A stretch of 64,000 nucleotides of DNA from Flavobacteriales bacterium UBA4422 (GCA_002389645.1 DGQE01000025.1:6200-70199), one strand, 5' to 3'; positions 44,360 through 54,140 are shown, counted from the first letter of the stretch. The notes: a model not told the origin generated them from the sequence alone. A program made the numbers and translations.

Positions 44360-46456
44360 CTAGAATTTCATGTGTAGCTGAACCTTAGCCTCTGTGCGTG
44401 AAGGACCATCGATAGCATTTAGTCCGCTACCATTTTCATCGCGATTAGCAAAATAAGTTTGCGCTAAACGCACCGTTAAATCACTCCATCTAGTGATATC
44501 ATATTTCAAAATGATATACGCTCGACTGCCGCGATTATAATACGCTGGCACAGAAAAAGAATACAGCACATCGTTTTCGTAAGCATAAATTCTGCTTGTA
44601 TAGCTTTCGGTATCGAACATGGCATAACGCAGTTTCAATTCATACTTAGCAGGCCAAGAGGGTTTCCAAACAAAATCTTGATAAAGCAACCAACCTGTCT
44701 CAATATTACCATCAGCCTCATTTACATTCACTAATTCTATCCTGCTGCGCAATGAGAGGGTTTTACTTGCTTCTAATTGCCAATTTATCCGATACCATTG
44801 CCTTGATAGCAGCCCAATGGCAGAGGTCGCAGATTCGTCTATTGTATAATTATCTTGCTTATTCTCAAATCTATATCGAGCATAAGCTTTAAACTTCTTT
44901 GAAGGCCTAAACTCAAGCTGTGTCAACAACTCTGCTCCATCTGATGGTGCATCTACTCCATAGCGTAACCACGCAAAAGAAAACATATCGTAATAGCCTG
45001 TGAACTTCCAATTCTTGCCAAGCCTAGCAGCAAACCCCATGTACAATCCGCTTTCATTCACATTTCTGCTGCTTTCGCTCACGGCATTGCTTCGTGGTGA
45101 ATTATAAGATGGACTAAAATTTCTATGAAGAATGGATAAGTCCAATGACTGATCTAGACTTATGATTGCCCCATTAATACTTGCCGTACCGCCATCTAGA
45201 CGCAACGAATTCTCGCCATATGCCATGATGTTTCGATAAATAAATTGGTAGTCAAAACCGGCAACAAAAAACTCATTGGCAAAGGGTTCGAAGCTTCGAT
45301 ACAACTGACTGCTTGGTGTAAATTGTCCACCATACTTTGTATATAAACCAGTCAAACCAATTTGAAAGGCATCTGTATTGTAGCGAATATGACCTCCGGT
45401 ATTCAATTCGGAAACTGCGTCCTTATCTTCCAGTTGGCCGGGTGTACCATGAATACCACTGAGTTGAAACGATGAAAACTCTGAAACCAATTGACTCTGA
45501 TCATTAAGACTATCGACTGCCGTGATGTTCGCATCAACATTCTTATAGCTAAAAAACGCGGTGACATCCACTTGACCAACCTCCAAGGTTGTTGCAGCAC
45601 CTCGCATGAAATTATTCTCATCTGCCGATGTATAGGGCGAAATCTCACGTGCATTTCGTTTCACGCTGGCAATATCTGCCGACTTTCCAAATGCTAAACC
45701 AGACCAAAACGTCAGCCCTTGACCAAATTGAGCTTGGTAATCTCCGATGATAGCTTGCTTAATAATCCCTCTATTTCCAATGTAAACATGCCCTGAATAA
45801 AAGTCAAAACCATTGGGCTGTGATGATCCAAAGAACTGCTCTCCAGCATCCTTTTCCATTGTTACACCAACACTCAAATTATTGAGATATCGAAATCGAT
45901 ATCGTGCTAAAACACGCTCTGGAGAGCCCAAATAGCGTCTATTCGGACTTTCAGCCAACACAGAATCTTCAATGGATGAATAACCTTCCATTTCTTCAAT
46001 AACTCTTTGGTATCTTACGAATGCTTCACTTGTTCCCTCCTTCTTAATCGCATCCCAATTGAAGGTTCTGTCATCTCCCAAGCCTCCAATGCGAATGAAA
46101 GGCAAAATAGCCTGTATGATATATAAATCAAAGCCTTCAACGCCTTGCAGCTCGTATAAAGCAATGAATCGACCTGCAAATTCTCGATGGCGAATAATAG
46201 CCTCAATTTGAAACTCACTCAAAATAATCAACCTGCGGAAATCATCCCTCTCTGCACGATTGATATTTAAGGGGTGATCATAGAAATAATTTAAATCTTC
46301 GAGAAGCGTAGTGAAATCTAAATTTTCTACTTCTAGGTTTTCAGAAATCAATTCAACCATTTGGTCTAAAGCACCTTGCTTATCCTCATCAATGCGCTGA
46401 GCAAAAAGTGCGCTTTGAGCGAATAATATCAAAGCAAGAAGGAGTAGCGACCTCAT
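44360..46456 (-). CDS. Helix-hairpin-helix protein with outer-membrane beta-barrel
   Basis: From the ATG at 46456 (~698 residues) the protein has a signal peptide ('LLLLALILFAQSALFA'), an N-terminal helix-hairpin-helix region of ComEA type ('LNINRAERDDFRRLIILSEF', 'HREFAGRFIALYELQGVEG') and then a long beta-strand-rich part of amphipathic strands ending in a terminal aromatic strand ('TEAKVQLHMKF'), typical of outer-membrane barrels. HhH normally binds DNA, so a role in DNA contact at the surface is conceivable but unproven. The start is set by the signal peptide and gives an ATGA overlap with the upstream beta-barrel gene. Confidence 0.75.
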   Translation of the reverse strand: MRSLLLLALILFAQSALFAQRIDEDKQGALDQMVELISENLEVENLDFTTLLEDLNYFYDHPLNINRAERDDFRRLIILSEFQIEAIIRHREFAGRFIALYELQGVEGFDLYIIQAILPFIRIGGLGDDRTFNWDAIKKEGTSEAFVRYQRVIEEMEGYSSIEDSVLAESPNRRYLGSPERVLARYRFRYLNNLSVGVTMEKDAGEQFFGSSQPNGFDFYSGHVYIGNRGIIKQAIIGDYQAQFGQGLTFWSGLAFGKSADIASVKRNAREISPYTSADENNFMRGAATTLEVGQVDVTAFFSYKNVDANITAVDSLNDQSQLVSEFSSFQLSGIHGTPGQLEDKDAVSELNTGGHIRYNTDAFQIGLTGLYTKYGGQFTPSSQLYRSFEPFANEFFVAGFDYQFIYRNIMAYGENSLRLDGGTASINGAIISLDQSLDLSILHRNFSPSYNSPRSNAVSESSRNVNESGLYMGFAARLGKNWKFTGYYDMFSFAWLRYGVDAPSDGAELLTQLEFRPSKKFKAYARYRFENKQDNYTIDESATSAIGLLSRQWYRINWQLEASKTLSLRSRIELVNVNEADGNIETGWLLYQDFVWKPSWPAKYELKLRYAMFDTESYTSRIYAYENDVLYSFSVPAYYNRGSRAYIILKYDITRWSDLTVRLAQTYFANRDENGSGLNAIDGPSRTEAKVQLHMKF

Positions 46457-47301
46457 TTCTTTCTGTTTCCGAATGTGTAAGCTATAGAGGCAGTAGCTCC
46501 AAACCCTAACTGCTGACTCCATTGATTGCTAACGTCAAGAATAATCCCTCGCCAGGAATAGCCTATTCCGAAAGCATACGAACGATTCAACGTAGAGAAG
46601 CCTGTACGCATGAAGAAATCTTCAATAGGTTCATACTCAATTCCCATTCTACCATTGATGGGTAGGTCTAAATCTTTGTCAAATTGCGCGAGCAACTTCA
46701 CTTTTTCCGAGAAAGAATAGCTTCCACCTACCTTCAATAAAGTAGGAATTCGTTCATCATCAAAATCGGCAAATTTCGCACGAGTAGGGTTCACGATATG
46801 CACGCCTATGGCGACTTTCTCGTTTGGAGTGACCAGTGCACCTACCTCACCAGTCACCATGGATCGTTGTCCATATATATCCCCAATATTGACCTGAAAA
46901 TAATTTATCTGAGCACCAAGGCTGATGTAATCACTTAGTTTTCTGGCATATGATACACCCAATCTATTATCATTATAAGATGCATAGCCAAATGAGTGTC
47001 CAACAATGCCTATGGTACCTCCACCAATGGGCGCAGTGAAGGTTAAGCCTTTATAAGACGCTTCGGGAATAAAATAGCGACTTTCGTATGCCACACCCAA
47101 CGCATATCTATCAACCAAACCTAAAGCACCCGGATTGTTGCTTGAGCTCCATTGATCTGATAGCGTCACGGATGCACCCCCCAAACCTGAAGAACGACCA
47201 CCAGCTGTTTCGTTGTTTCCGCCAGCATGCGCAGAAAAAGATGCAAGCATCCATGCAGCGGTAAAGACAGAGATAGAGACCGAAACGAATTTCATAACCA
47301 C
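46453..47301 (-). CDS. PorV/PorQ-like outer-membrane beta-barrel protein
   Basis: A 282-residue exported protein with a signal peptide ending SAHA, then 'GGRSSGLGGASVTLSDQWS' and 'NNPGALGLVDRYALGVAY', the N-terminal plug of PorV/PorQ and FadL-like barrels; the remainder is alternating beta strands ending 'GATASIAYTFGNRKK'. PorV is a T9SS shuttle protein, but this is a generic family relative and need not be PorV. It overlaps the HhH-barrel gene by 4 bases, so the pair probably works together. Confidence 0.7.
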   Translation of the reverse strand: MVMKFVSVSISVFTAAWMLASFSAHAGGNNETAGGRSSGLGGASVTLSDQWSSSNNPGALGLVDRYALGVAYESRYFIPEASYKGLTFTAPIGGGTIGIVGHSFGYASYNDNRLGVSYARKLSDYISLGAQINYFQVNIGDIYGQRSMVTGEVGALVTPNEKVAIGVHIVNPTRAKFADFDDERIPTLLKVGGSYSFSEKVKLLAQFDKDLDLPINGRMGIEYEPIEDFFMRTGFSTLNRSYAFGIGYSWRGIILDVSNQWSQQLGFGATASIAYTFGNRKK

Positions 47302-47396
47302 AAATAAAAACTACTCTGACCAATCTAGCTTCAATTTATTATGATGAAATCGGTATGAATTGATTGAATCGGTCGAGGAAGAAAGGCTGAGAGCAC

Positions 47397-47404
47397 TACA
47401 TTTG
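47397..47404 (+). promoter_or_regulatory. TACATTTG -7 promoter box for efp
   Basis: Exact TAnnTTTG match ending 22 bases before the efp ATG at 47427. Confidence 0.5.
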
Positions 47405-47426
47405 CCATGAATTTATATCAGAATAT

Positions 47427-47990
47427 ATGGCATCTACATCAGATTTTAAGAATGGAATGACGATTGCGTTTAACCATGATCTTTTCACTATCATAGAGTT
47501 TCTTCACGTTAAACCAGGCAAGGGTTCTGCGTTCGTAAGAACTAAACTCAAGAGCATCAACACAGGTAAAGTTCTTGACCACACATTTCCCTCTGGAAGC
47601 AAGGTTGACGAAGTGCGTATTGAGAGAAGACCATACCAGTTTCTGTATAAAGATGATCAAGGATATCATTTCATGCACCTCGAAACGTACGAGCAAATCT
47701 TCTTGCAAGAAGCGTTAATAGAAGGACATCAATTTTTGAAGGACGGACAGCATTGTGAAATCGTATTTCACGCTGACGAAGAAAGAGCTTTATTCTGCGA
47801 TCTTCCTCCACGTGTAGAGCTTGAAGTAACCTACACTGAGCCAGGTATCAAAGGTGATACAGCTACCAATACTCAAAAACCAGCAACACTGGAAACAGGT
47901 GCTGAAATCCGCGTTCCATTATTCATCAATGAGGGTGAAATGATCCGCGTAGATACCAGAGATGGCTCATACTCCGAACGGGTAAAATAA
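47427..47990 (+). CDS. efp: Translation elongation factor P
   Basis: EF-P relieves ribosome stalling at proline runs. The 187-residue protein has the KOW-like domain I with 'LHVKPGKGSAFVRTKL' (loop Lys K32, the site that is modified in many bacteria), the OB domain II and the C-terminal 'GDTATNTQKPATLETGAEI' and 'INEGEMIRVDTRDGSYSERV'. No lysyltransferase gene (epmA) is in the window. The second lpxD-like gene starts two bases after its end. Confidence 0.97.
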   Translation: MASTSDFKNGMTIAFNHDLFTIIEFLHVKPGKGSAFVRTKLKSINTGKVLDHTFPSGSKVDEVRIERRPYQFLYKDDQGYHFMHLETYEQIFLQEALIEGHQFLKDGQHCEIVFHADEERALFCDLPPRVELEVTYTEPGIKGDTATNTQKPATLETGAEIRVPLFINEGEMIRVDTRDGSYSERVK

Positions 47991-47992
47991 AG

Positions 47993-48904
47993 ATGAAACT
48001 AGACAAGGCTTATACCCTTGACGAAATTGCTGAGCTCGTTTCGGGCAAAGCAGTAGGCAATGCTTCCATAAAAGCTCATGGAATCAATGAGATACATGCT
48101 GTGAGTGAGGGCGATATTGTTTTTGTAGATCACAATAAATACTATAAGCCAACGCTGTCATCTTCAGCATCCATTGTAATCATAGATCAGCCCGCTGAAT
48201 GCCCAAAAGGTAAGGCACTGATCGTACACCCTGAACCATTTGAGGCATTCAACTTTCTAACACAACATTTTCTAAAAAAGCTTGAGGAGAATTCTAAAGA
48301 AAAGCCAAACATCCATCCTTCTGCCCAGGTTTATCCTGGCGCTCATATTGGCAAGTTTGTGACCATTGGCGCGCGTTCTGTGATTCACCCGGGTGTGGTT
48401 ATCTACGACCATTGTATTATCGGAGACGATGTTATAATTCATGCGAATTCAGTAATAGGTAGTGATGCTTTTTATTTTAAAAGGCGTGAAAAATTACACG
48501 ACAAACTTATTTCTGTGGGCAATGTGATTCTAGAAAATGAAGTTGAAATTGGCGCGGGATGCACGGTTGATAGAGGCTCAACAGGTAGCACATTCATTGG
48601 TGAAGGAAGCAAGCTTGATAACCAAGTGCATATTGGTCATGATACTGTGATTGGAAAGCGCTGTTTATTTGCTGCTCAAGTAGGCCTTGCGGGTTGCGTT
48701 ACCATCAAAGACAACGTTGTAATGTGGGGACAGGTAGGTTGCGCTGCCAATATAGAAATTGGTGAAGGGGCAGTAATTTACGCTCAATCAGGTGTGGCAA
48801 AGTCTCTTGAAGGCCGTCAAACCTATTTTGGAAGCCCAGCTATTGATGCTCGATTAAAAATGAGAGAAATCGCAACGATTTCAAACCTTACTCGTAAGCA
48901 GTAG
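47993..48904 (+). CDS. LpxD-like N-acyltransferase paralogue
   Basis: A 303-residue left-handed beta-helix protein with an LpxD-like N-terminal domain ('IVFVDHNKYYKPTLSSSA'), hexapeptide repeats from about residue 103 and a His in 'QVHIGHDTVIGKRCLF' that aligns with the LpxD catalytic base. It is about 45 residues shorter than the lpxD product at 30889 and lacks its C-terminal helix. It may act on a second glycolipid or be a specialised LpxD; the enzymatic role is inferred. Likely cotranscribed with efp. Confidence 0.8.
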   Translation: MKLDKAYTLDEIAELVSGKAVGNASIKAHGINEIHAVSEGDIVFVDHNKYYKPTLSSSASIVIIDQPAECPKGKALIVHPEPFEAFNFLTQHFLKKLEENSKEKPNIHPSAQVYPGAHIGKFVTIGARSVIHPGVVIYDHCIIGDDVIIHANSVIGSDAFYFKRREKLHDKLISVGNVILENEVEIGAGCTVDRGSTGSTFIGEGSKLDNQVHIGHDTVIGKRCLFAAQVGLAGCVTIKDNVVMWGQVGCAANIEIGEGAVIYAQSGVAKSLEGRQTYFGSPAIDARLKMREIATISNLTRKQ

Positions 48905-48944
48905 TTAAAACCCTATATTTATTCGAGCGAATCAATCGCCCAAC

Positions 48945-50171
48945 ATGCACGAGATTCAAGGAAAAGATAACAAGAAGTCCGTCAAAGACTTTAAGCTGAA
49001 CACGCTGTTAGAGATCACCAATGCGATCAATAACAACTTACCAGAAGAACAGCTCTTTATACTTTTTGAATACATCCTTCAGAACCAATTAAACATTGGA
49101 AAAGCAGTAATTTTTATCAATCAAGACAATGTGTGGCAGGTTGTTCTTCAATATAACGTGAAGAAAGAAGACTTGATGATTAATATAGAGCATAAACTGA
49201 AGAAAGTAACAGACATTACGGTGCTAAACACAGCTCGCAATGGAACTTCTAGCAGCTTTGATGTAGTTATTCCTATCCATCATCAATCAAAAGCCCTCGC
49301 GTACCTCTTATTGGGCGACCTTGACGAACAAGCGCGCACTCCAAGTCCCATTATTAAGCACTTAGGGTTCATTCAAACCTTAGCAAACATAACAGCTGTT
49401 GCAGTTGAAAATAAGCGCTTAGAACGCGAGCATTTAGAGCAAGAAAAGCTCATGCAGGAATTGCGCATGGCCAATCAAATGCAAGAAATGCTTTTACCAA
49501 AGCAGCTGCCCGATAACAAAAAGCTTCAGATATCTGCGTTTTACAAACCACACTTAGAAGTAGGCGGTGATTTTTATGATGTTATTGAAATCTCTGAAAC
49601 AGAAACGGTCATATGCATGGCTGATGTTTCAGGAAAAGGAATTTCAGCAGCTTTGATGATGGCAAATTTCCAAGCTCATTTGCGTGCCAACTTGAAGGTA
49701 GAAAGTGACCTTGAAGTGGTCATGAATAATTTGAACGATGTAGTATGGAGCAATGCCTTTGGTGATCGATACATCACCTGCTTCATGGCAAAATATGATT
49801 CTAACTCAAGAGTTCTTGAATATATCAATGCAGCGCATCCTGCAGCCCAATTGATACAAAACAAGCGCATTAAAGAACTTGGACAAGGTTGTGTTGGGTT
49901 AGGAATGTTCGAACAAATTCCAACCATCAATAAAACAAGCATTGTAATAGCTAAAAGCTCGACTATGATGCTTTACACGGATGGAATTACAGAAACCGTA
50001 GATGACTCGGAAATCCAATTTCAGGACGGTGAAATGCAAAAGGCACTCAAGAACATTTCACAGCAAGAGACGCAAGTCATCAACACTATGTTAATGGACG
50101 CATTGGATAAATTTCGGGGTAAAAATCCCTATACCGATGACGTTGCTTTAATAAGCTGTCGCTTCTTCTGA
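48945..50171 (+). CDS. GAF-like / SpoIIE-type (RsbU) PP2C serine phosphatase
   Basis: A 408-residue regulator. Residues ~10-165 look like a GAF-type sensor, followed by a coiled coil (~160-190, 'EQEKLMQELRMANQMQEMLL') and a SpoIIE/RsbU PP2C domain with 'LEVGGDFYDVIEI', 'CMADVSGKGISAALMMA' and 'NPYTDDVALISCRF', the metal-binding Asp motifs. Such phosphatases dephosphorylate anti-anti-sigma factors; no such partner is encoded nearby. Its end overlaps the convergent O-antigen ligase gene by 24 bases. Confidence 0.88.
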   Translation: MHEIQGKDNKKSVKDFKLNTLLEITNAINNNLPEEQLFILFEYILQNQLNIGKAVIFINQDNVWQVVLQYNVKKEDLMINIEHKLKKVTDITVLNTARNGTSSSFDVVIPIHHQSKALAYLLLGDLDEQARTPSPIIKHLGFIQTLANITAVAVENKRLEREHLEQEKLMQELRMANQMQEMLLPKQLPDNKKLQISAFYKPHLEVGGDFYDVIEISETETVICMADVSGKGISAALMMANFQAHLRANLKVESDLEVVMNNLNDVVWSNAFGDRYITCFMAKYDSNSRVLEYINAAHPAAQLIQNKRIKELGQGCVGLGMFEQIPTINKTSIVIAKSSTMMLYTDGITETVDDSEIQFQDGEMQKALKNISQQETQVINTMLMDALDKFRGKNPYTDDVALISCRFF

Positions 50172-51584
50172 TTTGTCTTTGTGATAAAGTTCCACCGCTA
50201 CCAGAATCGCTAAGAAGCCCCAAAATGGAACATTGGCTTTATCCAAATCCAAATAATTATTTAGCACACCATGCACAATGTAGGTTACAAAACCTAGGAA
50301 AGCTCCCATTAATACAATGCGCATTTCTAGGGACTTAGTAAGATAATAAACAGTGATGAATTTATAGAGTGCCATGGCGATAATCATCAAAAACGTTAGC
50401 ATTCCCAAAACACCCATTTCTGCTAATGGACCAAAATATTCACTGTGGGCATTTCCTAGATTTCCAAAATTTGTGCTGATAATGGTAAGTTGAGAGGAAT
50501 GCTGAAACGGAGCGTAATGAAACTTATATGTTCCAGGTCCATAGCCAAAAACAGGACGTTCTTCAAACATTCTTAATGCCGCACTCCAGCGGTTAATACG
50601 CTCAAGGTTACTGGCATCCGTAGCCACGTTAGAAATTGAATTTACATGCTCAGCCAAGTCATCCGATGAATCTTGCCGATTCTGTTCGAGCTTCATTAGA
50701 ATTTGATCTTCGAATGAGAAATATGCTCCCACGCCCATCAATGCCACCATGGCCACAATCCACCACCTTACTTTAATCTGAACCAGCACGAAAAGAACCA
50801 GCACACCAACCAAACTCACCCAAGCGGCTCTTGTATATGAAAGGATAATAGCAAGGGTTAAAATAGCCATGATCACTGAAATCACAATCTTGGTATTTAG
50901 AGTAAGATTTTTACTCCATAAATATGCCCAAACTACAGGGTAAAACATGGCTAATATGGCACCATAACTGGTATGATCTTTAAAAAATGGCTGCATAACC
51001 CAGTGAGCGGATTTTTGATCAAATCCGTGTGTAGAATGCATCACGATGGTATAAATGGCCACGATCATCAAAGGAATCGTGAACATCCAGATATAGCGAT
51101 GGATGTTGCGATCGTCTCGAAAGACTTGCGTAGCAATAAAGAAAAAGCCAACAACAAACCACAATCGCGATAGGAAAAACTTTAACGAAACCAAAGGATC
51201 TTCGCTGGTGAAGGTTGTGATTAGTATCCACGCTAAGTTGATTCCAATGACCAAGGTAAGCGGATGCCGCAGCACACGGGAATCAAAATGGCTATCGTAA
51301 AAAACCCTGACCAGAAAGACTAGCATCAAACCAAAAATCAGCGGTTCTGTAGGCAGATGAAGTCCAAATCCACCTCCAATATCTTCCACATTAATGGAAA
51401 GCGGTGTTAGCATCGTAATGATGAGAAATAGCCAATCCAATTTGAAAAGGGCTACACCCACTATCGCTAAAACAATGGGTAAACCCAATATCCAAAACTG
51501 CTCGAAATACAAGAAAATGGCCGAAAGCAAAATGAAGCTTCCGCCAATCAAATAGAGCAATCGTTCTTTTTGGATATCCGTCAA
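50148..51584 (-). CDS. O-antigen ligase family membrane protein
   Basis: A 478-residue protein with about 12 membrane helices and a large periplasmic loop carrying 'RPVFGYGPGTYKFHYAP' and 'NLGNAHSEYFGPLAEMGVLG', the Wzy_C/O-antigen ligase signature including the conserved His in A-H-S-E-Y. It would join or polymerise polysaccharide at the periplasmic face. It sits 9 bases downstream of the Wzz-like gene and is probably cotranscribed with it. This is the second family member in the window (first at 11999). Confidence 0.87.
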   Translation of the reverse strand: MTDIQKERLLYLIGGSFILLSAIFLYFEQFWILGLPIVLAIVGVALFKLDWLFLIITMLTPLSINVEDIGGGFGLHLPTEPLIFGLMLVFLVRVFYDSHFDSRVLRHPLTLVIGINLAWILITTFTSEDPLVSLKFFLSRLWFVVGFFFIATQVFRDDRNIHRYIWMFTIPLMIVAIYTIVMHSTHGFDQKSAHWVMQPFFKDHTSYGAILAMFYPVVWAYLWSKNLTLNTKIVISVIMAILTLAIILSYTRAAWVSLVGVLVLFVLVQIKVRWWIVAMVALMGVGAYFSFEDQILMKLEQNRQDSSDDLAEHVNSISNVATDASNLERINRWSAALRMFEERPVFGYGPGTYKFHYAPFQHSSQLTIISTNFGNLGNAHSEYFGPLAEMGVLGMLTFLMIIAMALYKFITVYYLTKSLEMRIVLMGAFLGFVTYIVHGVLNNYLDLDKANVPFWGFLAILVAVELYHKDKSEEATAY

Positions 51585-51593
51585 AACCTAGAC

Positions 51594-52610
51594 CTAATCT
51601 TCCGTCTTAAACTTCTTGAAGTTTTCAATGGCAATAATGCCCAGCACTGTCAATAAAAAAGTAGAAAGTGTGGAAACTAAAACGATAAGCCATCTAATAG
51701 GATATGCCTTCTTTTCTGCTGGCCACGCTCTGTTCACGACAAATTTGGTGGTCAGCGCCTCATTCGCATCGGCTCTAGTCTCTTCATATTTTGCACGAAG
51801 AAGTGCTAATTGCTCACGCTCAAACTCCAGCGTTTCAGTTAATGAAAGATATGCCGAACCATATTCAGCAAAAATATCTAACTTCTTTTGCAGTTCTTTC
51901 ACAAGACCGGTATTTCCTTTAGCTACAGCATCATAGTAAGCCTTTGTCAGCTGCTCCACTTCCACTTCAAAGTCTGTCAACCCTCTCTTACGAATTGCTG
52001 TTAAAGAGTCTTCCATGCTCTTCATGTAGGCCTGCATTTTGAAATATTCGTTTTCAATAATTCTCAATCCTTGCTTTGCACGATCATGTTGCATCCTCGT
52101 TCGCACGCTATCCAGCAGCGCGGCAACATCGTTGGCGATCATTGCTGCCGTGTCTTTATTGTGATCTAACACATCAATTCTCACTGAATTGAACTCAGTA
52201 CGCTTAAAGGTCACGTTATCTTGGTATTCCTTCACAGTGTTGGTCAAGGCAAACTGCTCACCTGAATCGAAACCATAATGCTTCATCAAGTTATACTTCG
52301 TGCGAATTCTGCCACTAATATCATCTGAATTCAAAATTTGAAGCATTTGCTCTGCTTCTTCTTCTTCACCAAAGGCATTGATATCTTGCTTACCACTAAA
52401 ATCTTCAGCCATCAGAGACTTCGAAATTGAGTTACTGGCCGCAGGGAATAAAATCACAGTAGAGAGAAACTTCTCTTGAATTAGAAGCGATACTACCGAA
52501 GAAATTAATGCTGCGCTAAAAGAAATGATTATCAAAGGCTTACGATAACGTAAGAGAAAGAATATGAGATTGGTCGAATCAAAATTCTTTTTGTATTCCT
52601 TGTCTTGCAT
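51594..52610 (-). CDS. Wzz-like polysaccharide chain-length determinant
   Basis: A 338-residue inner-membrane protein with one helix near the N-terminus (~30-48, 'PLIIISFSAALISSVVSLL'), a periplasmic domain with long coiled coils (~170-275) and a second helix at ~310-330 after 'AYPIRWLIVLVSTLSTFL'. This is the Wzz/PCP topology controlling polymer length. There is no fused kinase domain. It precedes the O-antigen ligase gene, and the Wzx-like flippase gene lies just upstream on the same strand. Confidence 0.85.
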   Translation of the reverse strand: MQDKEYKKNFDSTNLIFFLLRYRKPLIIISFSAALISSVVSLLIQEKFLSTVILFPAASNSISKSLMAEDFSGKQDINAFGEEEEAEQMLQILNSDDISGRIRTKYNLMKHYGFDSGEQFALTNTVKEYQDNVTFKRTEFNSVRIDVLDHNKDTAAMIANDVAALLDSVRTRMQHDRAKQGLRIIENEYFKMQAYMKSMEDSLTAIRKRGLTDFEVEVEQLTKAYYDAVAKGNTGLVKELQKKLDIFAEYGSAYLSLTETLEFEREQLALLRAKYEETRADANEALTTKFVVNRAWPAEKKAYPIRWLIVLVSTLSTFLLTVLGIIAIENFKKFKTED

Positions 52611-52638
52611 AAGTATTTATGTGCTTTTTAAGAGGTGG

Positions 52639-52646
52639 CAAATGTA
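52639..52646 (-). promoter_or_regulatory. TACATTTG -7 promoter box for wzz-like gene
   Basis: Exact TAnnTTTG on the minus strand, ending 28 bases before the ATG at 52610, indicating that wzz and the ligase gene can be transcribed separately from the flippase gene. Confidence 0.45.
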
Positions 52647-52694
52647 GGCATTAAGGCATAGCGCAAAGTGCTGAATTCAAGGCTCAGAGCAGAA

Positions 52695-54140
52695 CTATGA
52701 TCGCTTTTTCAAAAGATCCAAAACCTTTGTACGATCAATGACAAACGTAAAAAAGGCTACGACTGATATACTTACCACAAAGAAGATGGAAGGCAATACT
52801 TCAAAGTCAAGTTCGATAGCAGCGTACACTCCTACAATCGCTAATATCCAAATAAGCGCAGCTCGCCACAACCAGGGTAATATGGCTATATCAAATGTCC
52901 GATAAGAAAAGATAATTTGAGCTATTGCCATAAACCCTAAACTCACAAAACTGGTAAAGGCTGCTCCTTCTGAACCATACTCAGGTATTAGGATAATATT
53001 GAGCACCACATTTAATAATACCGATCCGAAAGCAATCCAGTTTAAAGCTTTCATTCGAGCTGAAGCTGTAATCAATGTTCCGAAAACGTATCCGCTAGCT
53101 AAAAAAACAAATGACCCCATCAACCATACTAAACTAAGAGCGCTTTGATCTGCATGCTCATCGTACAACAAGTGCATGATCCAATCGCCATAAAACACTG
53201 ATATAATGCACACCACACCTGCTGGAACAATCAAAAACCTACACGCTTGATCAACCAGAGAATGCAGTTCTTTCAACCCTTTACCTTCATGGACTATTCT
53301 CGCAAACATGGGCAAAAGTAGGCCCGCATACAAGAAGGCAAAGCTGTTGCCAGCGTCTAATATCCTGAACGCTTGGGCGTATATCCCAGCTTCTAAGGTT
53401 CCTTCGTCTGCAAGACGTTCGAGCATAATTCCATCTAACTTATTATAGGCTGTCATCAATAAAATCAACAACGCAAAAGGCCATGTTTGTTTCGCCATTC
53501 CAACCATGGATGAAATACTAACCTTAGGCAGAATGAATCGTTTTCCTGCCGGGGTGAGAATCAATGCTATAACTATGGCAACAGCATAAGCTCCTGATTG
53601 AAAAAGCACGAATGTTTCTATCTCAAACTTTTCCTTTCCAAACCAAAGCAAATATCCAACACAAACAATCATGAGCAGTCGGTCGATGACACTCAAAAAG
53701 CTATCTCTCATAAAAAGATGTAGGCCTGAGAGATTCGCCCTAAACATCAACAAAAACACAGAGAGTATATGGTTCAACATCAACCATCCGATGAAAAACC
53801 AGTATTCACCTTCAAAACCAATCAATAAGGCAGCAATGACCGTAATCACCACGTATGAGATACTGAGTAAAAACTTCATCGGTAGAAGTGTGGCCATGTT
53901 TTGAATGCCCAAATCAGCATCTTGCGCCACTTTGATCTTTTGAAAATTGTTGATGCCTAAATCGAGCAAAACATTGAATAAAAACGTGAAGTTGAACATG
54001 GCATAGTAAAGACCATAATCTTCAGCCCCTACCGCATTTTGAACGCCTAATTCTACACCAAAAAGATAAATTGGCTTGACCAATAAATTGAGCCCGAGTA
54101 AAAAAACCAGGTTGATCGAGAAATTTTTATTGATTGTCAT
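52695..54140 (-). CDS. Wzx-type oligosaccharide flippase
   Basis: A 481-residue protein with about 12-14 hydrophobic helices of the polysaccharide transporter/MATE superfamily. 'AVGAEDYGLYYAMFNFTFL' near the N-terminus is the usual Wzx opening, and 'GSEGAAFTSFVSLGFMA' near residue 400 is the typical 'G..GAA...' helix. It flips lipid-linked glycan repeats across the inner membrane. It heads the leftward glycan block with the Wzz-like and ligase genes, although no glycosyltransferase gene is directly adjacent here. Confidence 0.87.
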   Translation of the reverse strand: MTINKNFSINLVFLLGLNLLVKPIYLFGVELGVQNAVGAEDYGLYYAMFNFTFLFNVLLDLGINNFQKIKVAQDADLGIQNMATLLPMKFLLSISYVVITVIAALLIGFEGEYWFFIGWLMLNHILSVFLLMFRANLSGLHLFMRDSFLSVIDRLLMIVCVGYLLWFGKEKFEIETFVLFQSGAYAVAIVIALILTPAGKRFILPKVSISSMVGMAKQTWPFALLILLMTAYNKLDGIMLERLADEGTLEAGIYAQAFRILDAGNSFAFLYAGLLLPMFARIVHEGKGLKELHSLVDQACRFLIVPAGVVCIISVFYGDWIMHLLYDEHADQSALSLVWLMGSFVFLASGYVFGTLITASARMKALNWIAFGSVLLNVVLNIILIPEYGSEGAAFTSFVSLGFMAIAQIIFSYRTFDIAILPWLWRAALIWILAIVGVYAAIELDFEVLPSIFFVVSISVVAFFTFVIDRTKVLDLLKKRS

